Notes: generated by a model not told the origin, from the letters alone. Shown: positions 20,239 through 28,918, counted from the stretch's first letter. The stretch: 64,000 nucleotides of DNA from Gammaproteobacteria bacterium DTU037 (GCA_001513025.1 LFRZ01000019.1:62001-126000), one strand, 5' to 3'. Numbers and translations: made by a program.

Positions 20239-20285
20239 CGCCAATCACAAAATAAGGCGTTAGCCTGCGTTGATTGGCATTTTTT
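20239..20285 (+). terminator. Plus-strand terminator without an assigned gene
   Basis: Stem GCCAATCA/TGATTGGC with a nested AGGC-GTTA-GCCT hairpin, followed by ATTTTTT on the plus strand. The flanking genes (DUF2788 and the Lrp-type gene) are both on the minus strand, where no U-run would form. The transcript it serves is unclear. Confidence 0.6.
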
Positions 20286-20303
20286 AGGTGGTTTTGTATG
20301 TAT

Positions 20304-20783
20304 TTAACTCTGTAAGTGCGTGAGCGGTAGAGCGGTGGATAGTTGTACATGGTTCAATACAAAACTTGAGCGCACACTGGTCACACCTTCAACACGGGTG
20401 AGCTTCTCCAGTAGAAACTTTTGATAATGATCCATATCGGGGACTATGACTTTAAGCTGATAGTCGGCGTCCATTCCGGTGATTAGGCTGCATTCCAGCA
20501 CTTCAGGCCATTGACAAATGTGTGTTTGAAAGTTCTCAAAGCGCTCAGGCGTGTGCCGATCCATGCCGATTAAGACATAGGCCGTTAGGGTTAAACCGAG
20601 TTTTTTGCGATCAAGTAACGCAACGTGTTTTAGAATATAGCCTTCATCTTCTAAAGTTTTAACCCGTCTTGAGCAGGGTGAGGCGGACAAGCCGATACGC
20701 TCGGCCAGCTCTTGATTAGAGAGGTTGGCGTTGTCTTGCAACTCTTGCAGGATGCGTAAATCATAACGGTCAAGCTTTTCCAT
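20304..20783 (-). CDS. Lrp/AsnC-family transcriptional regulator
   Basis: A 159-residue regulator. The N-terminal helix-turn-helix (about 8-58) contains DLRILQELQDNANLSNQELA and LSASPCSRRVKTLEDEGYI. The C-terminal RAM ligand-binding domain (about 68-150) contains VLECSLITGMDADYQLKV and VTSVRSSFVLNHV. This is the length and pattern of Lrp-like proteins that sense amino acids. No amino-acid transport or catabolic gene adjoins it, so its targets are unknown. The divergent region of 464 bases to its right (20784-21247) may contain its own operator. Confidence 0.9.
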   Translation of the reverse strand: MEKLDRYDLRILQELQDNANLSNQELAERIGLSASPCSRRVKTLEDEGYILKHVALLDRKKLGLTLTAYVLIGMDRHTPERFENFQTHICQWPEVLECSLITGMDADYQLKVIVPDMDHYQKFLLEKLTRVEGVTSVRSSFVLNHVQLSTALPLTHLQS

Positions 20784-20930
20784 ATATCCCCCGGTTTTAT
20801 TTGGCTTGCTTGTAATGTAATCGGGTTGGTTATTTATTGCGAGTATTTTTATTTTTACCAGATAAGATTGCGCATTTATTTGTTTTTTGGCGAAATACGC
20901 AATTATTATCTGGCGCGTATTGTGTACACT

Positions 20931-21124
20931 AAAGTCCAGTTCGCAGCTTGTATAGACACTATGCCCAGTGACTCAGGCTTTACCAAGATTGAGTCAGTAA
21001 AAACATGTTACCCCGTGTTTTTCAAGCAAGCGCGATGGCCTTATCAGGTGATCGATTGAACCGGCAGCACAACTGTTGATTAGGGCGGCATTAAAGGAGC
21101 ATCGACTGAGATTGCTCCTTTTTT
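20931..21124 (+). ncRNA. Possible structured small RNA ending at a terminator
   Basis: The 464-base gap between the lrp-type gene and gpx holds no convincing gene but three hairpins in order: GACTCA/TGAGTC near 20970-20997, AAAAACATG/CGTGTTTTT with loop TTACCC near 21000-21024, and a terminator at 21093-21124 (AAAGGAGCA/TGCTCCTTT then T-run). A terminator 120 bases before gpx, with no gene upstream on that strand, suggests an independent RNA or an attenuated gpx leader. A TACACT box at 20925-20930 could be a -10 site, but no good -35 was seen. The 5' end is a guess. Confidence 0.35.
21093..21124 (+). terminator. Terminator upstream of gpx
   Basis: Arms AAAGGAGCA and TGCTCCTTT with an 11-base loop, followed by a T-run to 21124. 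The hairpin and U-run are typical of intrinsic termination on the plus strand. Confidence 0.8.
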
Positions 21125-21247
21125 GTATCTGCAGATTAAGCACTCTAGGTGCCGCAAAGATCAAGCTGATGACTAAGATGAATAAGCGGCGCGACTCTGC
21201 GATACTCGCTGTCTTGGTATTTTAATCCGTGACATAGAGGGCGTAAC

Positions 21248-21742
21248 ATGAGTGCTTTGCATGCTTTAACACTTGCAGCATTAGATGATACTGAATTGCC
21301 ATTGGCGCAGTTTAAAGGGCGTTTACTGTTAGTTGTCAACGTGGCGTCAGAGTGTGGATTAACCCAGCAATATATTGGCTTGCAAGCCCTGTATGAACAG
21401 TATCAGGCGCGCGGTTTGAGTGTGCTTGGGGTGCCATGTAACCAGTTTGGTAAGCAAGAACCGGGCAGCGCTGCCGAGATTCAAAACTTTTGTACAGAGC
21501 GTTTTGGCGTGACGTTCCCATTAACAGAAAAGCTGCAGGTCAATGGTCCAGATAATCATCCCTTGTATCGCTTATTGGCAGGCGAGGGGGCTGAGTTCCC
21601 TGGTGATATCACTTGGAATTTCGAAAAGTTTTTAGTCGATGGCCAAGGGCGAGTGTTGGCCCGTTTTTCACCGCGTACAGAACCCAGCGATCCACAGCTT
21701 GTGCAAGCCATTGAAGAGGCGCTCGCCGCGCACAGTCATTAA
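21248..21742 (+). CDS. Glutathione peroxidase family (thiol peroxidase)
   Basis: A 164-residue peroxidase that reduces H2O2 or lipid hydroperoxides. The catalytic Cys is in NVASECGLTQQY (a TGT codon, so not selenocysteine). Gln is in VPCNQFGKQEPG and Trp/Asn in DITWNFEKFLV, giving the Cys-Gln-Trp-Asn tetrad. Bacterial members of this type usually take electrons from thioredoxin rather than glutathione. It stands alone between a terminator on each side. Confidence 0.93.
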   Translation: MSALHALTLAALDDTELPLAQFKGRLLLVVNVASECGLTQQYIGLQALYEQYQARGLSVLGVPCNQFGKQEPGSAAEIQNFCTERFGVTFPLTEKLQVNGPDNHPLYRLLAGEGAEFPGDITWNFEKFLVDGQGRVLARFSPRTEPSDPQLVQAIEEALAAHSH

Positions 21743-21759
21743 GTGTTGGTGGTGCGTAT

Positions 21760-21787
21760 AAACGCGAAGGCTTAAGCCTTCGCGTTT
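21760..21787. terminator. Bidirectional terminator between gpx and bamD
   Basis: Perfect 11-base arms AAACGCGAAGG and CCTTCGCGTTT around CTTAAG, lying between converging genes. The A and T ends give a short U-run on both strands. Confidence 0.85.
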
Positions 21788-21809
21788 AATCTACCCGGCG
21801 CAAGGTGAA

Positions 21810-22793
21810 TTATTTACCGAATAAGCCAAAGCTTAAGCGGTTCAGCCAGCTGCGTTTAGGTTGCTCATTATTAATTGCAGCGCGAACGCTGTCAGGGATA
21901 TCTTCGGCTGCATCTTGGTACTGACGAATCACATCTTTACTGGCTTGTGTCTGCTGTGGACGTAAGTCTTCGTTGCCGCCGATAAAGCCTAGGGTGGCTT
22001 TACTCAGCCATGAGCGATTATCTGTATCTTTTTCGCGAACCTTAAAGGCGTTGCTGGCTAAGCTGGGGTGCTTAGGGTAGTTCAGTTGTAAGGTTTCTAA
22101 GCTGGTTTTCGCTAAGTCAGTTAGACCTAAGTGCTGATAAGCTTCAGTCATAATCGCTAAGCCATCGCCAACTGCCGGTGTTTCTTGGAAGTTTTCTACA
22201 ATATAGCGACCACGATTTAAGGCTGCTACATAGGATTGGCGCTTAAGGTAGTAGTGGCCAACGTGGACTTCATAGGCGGCCAATAAGTTACGCAGATAAA
22301 TCATGCGCTGTTTTGCATCAGGTGCGTAACGGCTATTAGGGAAGCGGCTGGTCAGTAAGGCAAATTCATTATAGGAGTCACGTGCCGCGCCAGGATCGCG
22401 CTGGGACATATCCAGTGGTAAGAAGCGCGCGAGCAAGCCGCGATCCTGATCAAAGGATGCGAGACCTTTCATATAATAGGCGTAGTCGACGTTGCTGTGT
22501 TGTGGGTGCAAGCGAATAAAACGGTCGGCTGAGGCGCGAACGGCTTCAGGTTCCAAGTTTTTATAATAGGCATAAATCAGCTCTAATTGCGCTTGCTCTG
22601 CGTAACGACCAAAAGGGTAGCGTGATTCTAATGCCTTGAGTTTGGTGATGGCTGCAGAGTAGCCATTTTTGTCAAGATCGGTTTGCGCTTGCTGGTAGAG
22701 CGCGGTTTCGCTTAAATTTTCATCAATACCCTTGGACGCGCAGGCGCCTAATAAGGTAAAAAGAGCGATAAATAGCAGATGCCTTAGATGCAT
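21810..22793 (-). CDS. bamD: Outer-membrane protein assembly factor BamD
   Basis: Essential lipoprotein of the BAM complex that inserts beta-barrel proteins into the outer membrane. The 327-residue protein has a lipobox LGAC with Cys18 and TPR-type repeats ([70 protein letters not shown]). An upstream in-frame extension to 22865 is discarded because it would bury the lipoprotein signal. It is divergent from rluD, a conserved arrangement in gammaproteobacteria. Confidence 0.96.
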   Translation of the reverse strand: MHLRHLLFIALFTLLGACASKGIDENLSETALYQQAQTDLDKNGYSAAITKLKALESRYPFGRYAEQAQLELIYAYYKNLEPEAVRASADRFIRLHPQHSNVDYAYYMKGLASFDQDRGLLARFLPLDMSQRDPGAARDSYNEFALLTSRFPNSRYAPDAKQRMIYLRNLLAAYEVHVGHYYLKRQSYVAALNRGRYIVENFQETPAVGDGLAIMTEAYQHLGLTDLAKTSLETLQLNYPKHPSLASNAFKVREKDTDNRSWLSKATLGFIGGNEDLRPQQTQASKDVIRQYQDAAEDIPDSVRAAINNEQPKRSWLNRLSFGLFGK

Positions 22794-22943
22794 GATTGAG
22801 TACGCCGGTAAACGGTCGGCTGACTTGCAGTGAGCCGTCCTGTTATAGTGAACACCCTGAATCACGATTCAGGGCAAATTATGCTGTATTTAACCACAAG
22901 CGTGCGCTTGAAACCAAAGCCTACGCATTCTCTGTTGATGAGT

Positions 22944-23918
22944 ATGCCAACAAATACGAGTGAAATAATTAAATTATACGCCAAGGTTCCAGCGGAGCTG
23001 GGTGGACAACGCTTAGATCAGGTTGCTGCGCAGTTGTTCCCTGAACATTCCCGTTCACGTTTGACCGCATGGATTAAGGAGAGTCGCCTTACGGTTGATG
23101 GCCAAACTTTGCGGCCGCGCGATATTATTTACAGTGGTTCACAGCTTGAGCTAACAGCTGAGCGTGAAGCGCAAGGTGAGTGGATTGCGCAAGATATCCC
23201 GCTAGATATCGTTTATGAAGATGAGTATATTCTGGTGTTAAATAAACCAGCCGGCTTAGTGGTTCATCCCGCAGCTGGACATCCGGATGGCACCTTATTA
23301 AATGCTTTGCTGTTCCATGTGCCCGGCCTTATTGAAGTGCCGCGTGCTGGTATTGTGCATCGCTTAGATAAAGATACCACCGGTTTAATGGTGGTGGCGA
23401 AAACCCTTGAGGCGCACACCAGCTTGGTTGATCAGCTGCAAGCGCGTAGCGTGGGTCGCACCTATGAAGCCATTGTGGTAGGTGTGATTACCTCCGGAGC
23501 CAAGATTGATGCGCCGATTGGTCGTCACGGTCAGCAACGTCAGCGTATGGCGGTGATTGAAGGCGGTAAGCCTGCGGTGAGTCATTATCGAGTGTTAGAG
23601 CGTTTCCGTTCGCATACGCACACACGGGTGATGCTGGAAACCGGACGTACCCACCAAATTCGTGTGCATATGACCCATGTGGGCTTTCCATTGGTCGGTG
23701 ATCCTGCTTATGGTGGACGTTTTCGTATCCCTCCGGCAATTAACCCCGCTTTGCTCGAAACCCTTAAAGCGTTTCCGCGCCAAGCCTTGCATGCGCGTTT
23801 CTTGGAACTTGAACACCCGATTACAGGTAAGCGAATGAAGTGGGAGGCGCCTTTGCCAGATGATTTTACTTGGCTGCTCAGTTTGTTGCGCCAAGACCGC
23901 GAAGCCTTTGTTGGGTGA
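22944..23918 (+). CDS. rluD: 23S rRNA pseudouridine synthase RluD
   Basis: Makes pseudouridines at 1911, 1915 and 1917 in helix 69 of 23S rRNA. The 324-residue protein has an N-terminal S4 domain (about 18-80, RLDQVAAQLFPEHSRSRLTAWI) and a catalytic domain with the Asp in GIVHRLDKDTTGLMVVAKT, plus GRTHQIRVHM. The start is uncertain: ATG at 22944 or at 22938 (two codons earlier), and neither has a clear ribosome-binding site. The stop overlaps the start of pgeF. Confidence 0.95.
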   Translation: MPTNTSEIIKLYAKVPAELGGQRLDQVAAQLFPEHSRSRLTAWIKESRLTVDGQTLRPRDIIYSGSQLELTAEREAQGEWIAQDIPLDIVYEDEYILVLNKPAGLVVHPAAGHPDGTLLNALLFHVPGLIEVPRAGIVHRLDKDTTGLMVVAKTLEAHTSLVDQLQARSVGRTYEAIVVGVITSGAKIDAPIGRHGQQRQRMAVIEGGKPAVSHYRVLERFRSHTHTRVMLETGRTHQIRVHMTHVGFPLVGDPAYGGRFRIPPAINPALLETLKAFPRQALHARFLELEHPITGKRMKWEAPLPDDFTWLLSLLRQDREAFVG

Positions 23919-24664
23919 GTGACAAAGCGATGGAATGGCCGTTTGATTGGCTGACGCCGGATTGGCCTGCGCCGCAACATGTGCGGGCCTGTGTCACCAC
24001 CTGCAGTGCGGGTGGCAGTGTTGAGCCTTTTGCTGCGTTTAACCTAGGTGATCATGTCGGTGACTCGCCGGCGCAGGTACAGGCTAACCGTCAATATTTA
24101 GTGGATGCGTTAGGCTGCCAGCCAAGCTGGTTGAATCAAGTACACAGTGATCGTGTGGTCATCGCTGATGCTGAGCAAATCCTCAGCGCGGATGCCAGTG
24201 TGACCCGTGAGCTGGGTCTGGCGTGCTGCATTATGAGCGCAGACTGTTTACCGGTGTTGTTTACCGATCAGGTCGGCTCTTGTGTTGCCGCCGCCCATGC
24301 GGGTTGGCGTAGTTTAGCCGCTGGTATCTTAGAGAACACTGTGGCGAGTATGCAGGTTGCACCACAACAACTGATGGCTTGGCTCGGTCCAGCGATTGGG
24401 GCTGCCGTCTTTGAAGTGGGTGGGGAGGTGCGCAACGCATTTATCCAGAACAATCCAAGCGCTGCTCAGGCTTTTGTTTCTAGCTATAATGATGGTCGCT
24501 GGCTGGCCGATATTTATCAGCTGGCGCGTATTCGCCTAGCTGCCTGTGGGGTCACGGCTGTTTATGGTGGTGGCTTGTGCACAGTCACCGACTCACGTTT
24601 TTATTCTTATCGTCGTCAGGCAGTCACCGGCCGCTTTGCCAGCTTGGTATGGATGACTGAATAA
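23915..24664 (+). CDS. pgeF: Multicopper-polyphenol-oxidase-fold protein PgeF/YfiH
   Basis: A 249-residue member of the YfiH/DUF152 family. E. coli PgeF (YfiH) is a peptidoglycan editing factor that removes mis-incorporated L-serine; other members show purine-nucleoside activity. Metal-site residues are visible: His in NQVHSDRV, Cys in SADCLPVLF, and His in AAAHAGWRSLAAGI. It also has AWLGPAIG and RFYSYRRQAVTGRFAS near the end. GTG at 23915 overlaps the rluD stop (GTGA) and is favoured over ATG at 23930. The rluD-pgeF pair is widely conserved. Confidence 0.92.
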   Translation: MSDKAMEWPFDWLTPDWPAPQHVRACVTTCSAGGSVEPFAAFNLGDHVGDSPAQVQANRQYLVDALGCQPSWLNQVHSDRVVIADAEQILSADASVTRELGLACCIMSADCLPVLFTDQVGSCVAAAHAGWRSLAAGILENTVASMQVAPQQLMAWLGPAIGAAVFEVGGEVRNAFIQNNPSAAQAFVSSYNDGRWLADIYQLARIRLAACGVTAVYGGGLCTVTDSRFYSYRRQAVTGRFASLVWMTE

Positions 24665-24711
24665 AGTCTGTCTGCTCCTGTCACATTAAACTCGCGATGT
24701 TAATGAACAAT

Positions 24712-24737
24712 ATTTAGCGCTTATATAAGCGCTAAAT
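24712..24737. repeat. 26-base perfect palindrome
   Basis: Arms ATTTAGCGCTTAT and ATAAGCGCTAAAT meet with no spacer, 48 bases after pgeF. No U-run follows on the plus strand, so it is either a weak terminator for pgeF or an operator-like site. It lies just before the acyl-CoA ligase remnant. Confidence 0.6.
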
Positions 24738-24785
24738 CGTTCTCCTATGGTCTTTCGGCGTGTTGTTTAAGCTTTAATATGTGAG

Positions 24786-25221
24786 ATGGGTTTTATTGAC
24801 ATTTGCGATCGAATTAAAGATGTGATTAAGACCGGTGGCGAATGGGTATCGTCTTTGGTGCTGGAAGATTTAATCAGCCGTCATCCGGCGGTACGTGAAG
24901 TAGCGGTGGTTGGCGTGGCTGATCCGCAGTAGGGTGAACGACCTTGTGCCATACTGGTGGTGAAGGTTGGGCAGCAATTGGATGTGCACGCACTTAAAGA
25001 GCATCTCTAGCCTTTTGTCGAACAAGGGTTACTGAATCAGTGGGCCGTATCTGTGCAGGTAACAGTTGTTACCGAAATACCCAAAGCCAGTGTTGGCAAA
25101 TTGGATAAAAAACGCATCCGCCAAGATATTAGCCAGCGGCAAGCAGAGGCTTCAGTTTTTTATCCACCCTCTAGGCCACGTCCTTATGGTGGTATAAATA
25201 TGACTTATAGGTCATATATTT
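24786..25221 (+). pseudogene. Remnant of a fatty-acyl-CoA synthetase (AMP ligase)
   Basis: In one frame, the translation reads as the C-terminal domain of an ANL-superfamily acyl-CoA ligase: DRIKDVIKTGGEWVSSL (the A8 hinge region, RxKDxIxxGGEWVSS), HPAVREVAVVGVADP, GERPCAILVVK, and EIPKASVGKLDKKRIR with the catalytic Lys of the A10 motif. TAG stops at 24930-24932 (where a Trp or similar is usual before GERP) and 25008-25010 (in HL-PFV) interrupt it. The adenylation domain, about 400 residues, is absent. The frame runs to a TAA at 25219-25221. Such ligases often adjoin DUF1302/DUF1329 genes, and that pair follows intact. Confidence 0.85.
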
Positions 25222-25385
25222 AATTGGCATAGTTACTGCATTAGAGGTATAGATAACGGGTATAAGAATATTTAAAATCGTCAAATAAGAGCGGTTAGTA
25301 TGATTAATCAGTCTTTTGGTTGATTGGTCGCAAGATGTGGTTGGTGATACTGCCAACAGCCAAAATAAAAATCGGAGTTGCATCC

Positions 25386-27350
25386 ATGACTATACAAAAT
25401 CAACAGATATGGCGCTTGGCAAAATTGCCGTTGGCCGTAGGCTTAGCATCAGTATTGGCTACGCCAGCCTCGGCCGTCACTTTTGATCTGGGCGAGATTG
25501 AAGGAACATTTGATAGTACTTTGTCCGTTGGTGCGAGCTGGTCAACCGCTAAACCTGATAAAGAGTTTATCGGTAACGCCAATGGTGGTACTGGTTTTAC
25601 CCAGACGGGTGATGATGGCCGTTTAAACTTTCAGCGCGGTAAAACTTTTTCACAGATTTTTAAAGGTTTGCATGACTTAGAGCTGCGTTACAAAGATTCA
25701 GGGGTCTTTGTCCGTGGTAAGTACTGGTATGACGCAGAGCTGCAAGACGGTAACCGTCCTCATAAAGACATCAGTAACAAGGGCCGTAAAGAAGGGGCTA
25801 AGACCCGTGGCGCGGAAATCCTTGATGCCTTTGTTTATCACAACTATGCCATCGCCGATAAGCCAGGTACCGTGCGTCTAGGTAAGCAGGTGGTGAGCTG
25901 GGGTGAAAGTACCTTTATTATGAACTCCATCAACTCGGTGAACCCGATTGATGTTTCTGCATTCAGACGCCCAGGTGCAGAGCTGAAAGAAGGCCTGATC
26001 CCGGTCAATATGTTTTATGTTTCGCAAAGTTTGACTGACCAGCTATCAATGGAAGCCTTCTACCAGATTGGTTGGAAGCAGACCGTTGTGGACAACTGTG
26101 GCACCTTCTTCTCTTCCGCGGATGTGGCGGCTGATGGTTGTAATGATAATTATCATATTCTCAATAGTGCGCTGACCAATGGCTTGCTTAAAGGAATTGA
26201 TGGGTTAGCTGCGTTAGGTGTGCCTTGGGCACCGAGTATGGACAGTTTAGGAATTAATTATACAAGCGAAGGTTTGATGATTCCGCGCGGTAAAGATAAT
26301 AAAGCGCGTGATAGCGGACAGTGGGGTACTGCATTTCGCTGGCTCGGTGATAACACTGAGTACGGTGCGTACTTTATGAATTACCACAGTCGTTCACCAT
26401 TCTTAAGCATGCAAAATTCTGAGATGAATGCGGCGATGCTTGGTAAGCTTGGGGCTGCAAGTAATGCCGTTGGTAATATTCTAGGCGCAGCTGCTGCGCC
26501 GTTGGGAGCTGCTGCGACATTAGTTGGCAATGGTAATTACTTTATGGATTACCCTGAAGATATTCGCCTGTACGGCCTCAGTTTCTCGACCACCTTACCT
26601 ACGGGTACTGCGTGGCAGGGTGAGATCAGCTACCGTCCTAATGCGCCCGTGCAAATTAACACCCAAGATATGACCTTGAAGCTAGCGACGGGTATTGGTA
26701 CTGATGTAGCTAAAGCTAAGGGCTATGCGGACGCTGCTGGCGCTGCGGCTAAAGCGGGTAACTTGGCCCAAGCTCAAGCTTTAGGCGCTTTAGCTCAGCA
26801 ATATCAAGGGCAGGCCTTAGCACAAGGTGGTCAGTTTCACCGCGGTTATGATCGTAAAGAAGTCACCCAGATCCAAACCACTTTTACTCACTTCTTTGAC
26901 CAAGTGCTTGGTGCAAGCCGCGCCACTGTAGTGGGAGAGGTTGGTTTAACTCACGTTGGAGGTTTGGGTGGCGTTCGTTATGGACGTGATGCTGTGTATG
27001 GTTCGCCAACCAGTATCATTCCGGATAACCCATCATCGGCACAAGTGCATGGCTGGCACGGCTTCGTCACCAAAAACTCATGGGGCTATCGTGTGCGCGG
27101 TATCCTAGATTACAGCAGCGCCTTTGCCGGTATTAACTTGCACCCCAATATGGCGTTCTCGCATGACGTAGACGGCTATGGTCCTAATGGTCAGTTTAAC
27201 GAAGGTGCTAAAGCCGTGAGCTTGGGCCTTGATGCTGACTACCAAAATACTTACACCGCAGGCTTGTCATACACCAACTTCTTTGACGGACGTTACAACA
27301 CCTTAAAAGATCGTGACTTTGTCTCAGTCAACTTTGGTATGAACTTCTAA
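25386..27350 (+). CDS. DUF1302 outer-membrane protein
   Basis: A 654-residue exported protein. A signal peptide is seen at about residues 1-30 (LPLAVGLASVLATPASA), followed by a beta-rich, Gly/Tyr-rich sequence typical of DUF1302 outer-membrane proteins: GEIEGTFDSTLSVGASW at the mature start, RLGKQVVSWGES, and a terminal Phe (FGMNF). A helical Ala-rich insert lies near residues 445-480. Function is not established; the family co-occurs with DUF1329 proteins in clusters for fatty-acid, steroid or other hydrophobic-compound use. GGAG 8 bases before ATG 25386 fixes the start. Confidence 0.88.
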   Translation: MTIQNQQIWRLAKLPLAVGLASVLATPASAVTFDLGEIEGTFDSTLSVGASWSTAKPDKEFIGNANGGTGFTQTGDDGRLNFQRGKTFSQIFKGLHDLELRYKDSGVFVRGKYWYDAELQDGNRPHKDISNKGRKEGAKTRGAEILDAFVYHNYAIADKPGTVRLGKQVVSWGESTFIMNSINSVNPIDVSAFRRPGAELKEGLIPVNMFYVSQSLTDQLSMEAFYQIGWKQTVVDNCGTFFSSADVAADGCNDNYHILNSALTNGLLKGIDGLAALGVPWAPSMDSLGINYTSEGLMIPRGKDNKARDSGQWGTAFRWLGDNTEYGAYFMNYHSRSPFLSMQNSEMNAAMLGKLGAASNAVGNILGAAAAPLGAAATLVGNGNYFMDYPEDIRLYGLSFSTTLPTGTAWQGEISYRPNAPVQINTQDMTLKLATGIGTDVAKAKGYADAAGAAAKAGNLAQAQALGALAQQYQGQALAQGGQFHRGYDRKEVTQIQTTFTHFFDQVLGASRATVVGEVGLTHVGGLGGVRYGRDAVYGSPTSIIPDNPSSAQVHGWHGFVTKNSWGYRVRGILDYSSAFAGINLHPNMAFSHDVDGYGPNGQFNEGAKAVSLGLDADYQNTYTAGLSYTNFFDGRYNTLKDRDFVSVNFGMNF

Positions 27351-27432
27351 TAAATCGTGCGCAGTCCTAGCATGGGTCAGTACTGCGCACGGTGTGTCTC
27401 CCAATCTTTTTACTCTTAGGAAGACTAAATCA

Positions 27433-28803
27433 ATGAAAACACATAAATCTTTAATGCAAACGGGCACAGCGTTTTTATTGTCGCTGTTTGCTGCCAGTGT
27501 TATGGCCGCCGTTTCTCCAGATGAAGCGGCAACGCTTGGTACAAGCTTGACGCCCATTGGCGCAGAAAAAGCAGGCAACGCCGCAGGCACTATTCCCGCT
27601 TGGACGGGCGGTTTGGCGATCGATGCTGCGCCGGTGGATAGCAATGGCTTCTTAGGTAATCCGTTTGCGGGTGAAAAGCCACTGTTTACCATCACCGCGC
27701 AAAATGTTGACCAATATAAAGATAAGTTAACCCCAGGTCAGCAAGCGATGTTTAAGCGCTATCCTGATTCTTATCGTATTCCTGTGTATACAACACACCG
27801 CTCAGCAAATTTCCCTGCCGAGGTGCTTGAAGCAACTAAAACCAATGCGCTGAACACCAATATGGTGCAGAACGGTAATGGTTTAGAGCAGTTTAGAGTG
27901 GCTAATGCTTTCCCTATTCCTAAGAATGGTTTAGAAGTTATTTGGAACCATATCACCCGTTACCGTGGTGGTAGCGTTAAGCGCTATGTGACACAGGCCA
28001 CGCCACAAACCAATGGTTCGTACTCACTCGTATACTTTGATGATGAGTTTGTGTTCCCAAGCAAACTTAAAGACTACGATGCGAGCAAACCAAGTAATAT
28101 CTTGTTTTACTTTAAGCAAAAGGTGACGGCGCCTTCACGCTTAGCGGGTAACGTGTTGTTGGTTCATGAAACCTTGGATCAAATTAAAGAGCCACGTATG
28201 GCCTGGTTGTACAATGCTGGCCAACGCCGTGTACGTCGTGCACCACAAGTATCCTATGATGGTCCGGGTACCGCAGCTGATGGTTTACGCACCTCAGATA
28301 ACCTCGATATGTACAACGGTGCGCCTGACCGTTATGAGTGGAAATTGCATGGTAAAAAAGAAATCTATATTCCGTATAACAACTACGAGTTAGATTCACC
28401 GAAGCTTAAATATGCTGACATCATTAAAGCAGGCCATATCAACCAAGATTTAACCCGTTATGAGCTGCACCGTGTGTGGCATGTGACTGCAACCCTGAAA
28501 CCAGGCGAGCGTCATATTTATGCAAAACGTGATTTTTATATTGATGAAGATACCTGGCAAGCAGCGCAGATCGACCATTACGACGGTCGTGGCAACTTAT
28601 GGCGGGTAGCTGAAGCGCAAGCGGTGCACTACTACAACAAGCAAGTACCTTGGTACTCTGTAGAAACCTTATATGACCTACAATCAGGTCGTTACCTTGC
28701 ACTGGGTATGAAAAACGAAGAGAAGCAATCCTATGAGTTTGGTTTTATATCAACCTCAAGTGACTTTACTCCAGCAGCATTACGCCAATCTGGTGTACGT
28801 TAA
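27433..28803 (+). CDS. DUF1329 outer-membrane lipoprotein-sorting-like protein
   Basis: A 456-residue exported protein with a signal peptide ending in SVMAA near residue 26 and the DUF1329 pattern: GTSLTPIGAEKAGNAAGTIPAWTGG at the mature N-terminus, ARMAWLYNAGQRRVRRAP-type PRMAWLYNAGQRRVRRAPQV, and RDFYIDEDTWQAAQIDHYDGRGNLWR. This LolB/LolA-like fold may carry lipids between membranes, but no substrate is proven. The ATG at 27433 has AGGAAG upstream, and the DUF1302 gene ends 82 bases before it, so the two form an operon ending at the 28847 terminator. Confidence 0.88.
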   Translation: MKTHKSLMQTGTAFLLSLFAASVMAAVSPDEAATLGTSLTPIGAEKAGNAAGTIPAWTGGLAIDAAPVDSNGFLGNPFAGEKPLFTITAQNVDQYKDKLTPGQQAMFKRYPDSYRIPVYTTHRSANFPAEVLEATKTNALNTNMVQNGNGLEQFRVANAFPIPKNGLEVIWNHITRYRGGSVKRYVTQATPQTNGSYSLVYFDDEFVFPSKLKDYDASKPSNILFYFKQKVTAPSRLAGNVLLVHETLDQIKEPRMAWLYNAGQRRVRRAPQVSYDGPGTAADGLRTSDNLDMYNGAPDRYEWKLHGKKEIYIPYNNYELDSPKLKYADIIKAGHINQDLTRYELHRVWHVTATLKPGERHIYAKRDFYIDEDTWQAAQIDHYDGRGNLWRVAEAQAVHYYNKQVPWYSVETLYDLQSGRYLALGMKNEEKQSYEFGFISTSSDFTPAALRQSGVR

Positions 28804-28846
28804 GCCGCTGTGCAACAGTGTCTGATTTAGGCACTGTTATGCTCTG

Positions 28847-28879
28847 CAAAAAAGCCAAGCCTAGAGCTTGGTTTTTTTA
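28847..28879 (+). terminator. Terminator after the DUF1302-DUF1329 operon
   Basis: Stem AAAAAAGCCAAGC/GCTTGGTTTTTTT with loop CTAGA and a seven-base T-run. A strong plus-strand intrinsic terminator, 44 bases after the stop codon. Confidence 0.9.
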
Positions 28880-28918
28880 TGGGGACGGGTAAAGTTCGGC
28901 GCACTCTGTATTACAGCG

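Noticed and set aside
20826..21059. 77-codon plus-strand frame between the lrp-type gene and gpx
   Set aside because: No ribosome-binding site, many Tyr/Phe/Ile codons from AT-rich DNA, and no recognised family; a structured-RNA reading of the same area fits better.
21248..21742. Selenocysteine version of glutathione peroxidase
   Set aside because: The catalytic codon is TGT (Cys), and no UGA or SECIS-like stem is present.
24930..25010. Reading the two TAG codons in the ligase remnant as recoded (pyrrolysine or suppressor) sites
   Set aside because: The whole adenylation domain is missing, no recoding element is seen, and other genes in the window use TAG as an ordinary stop.
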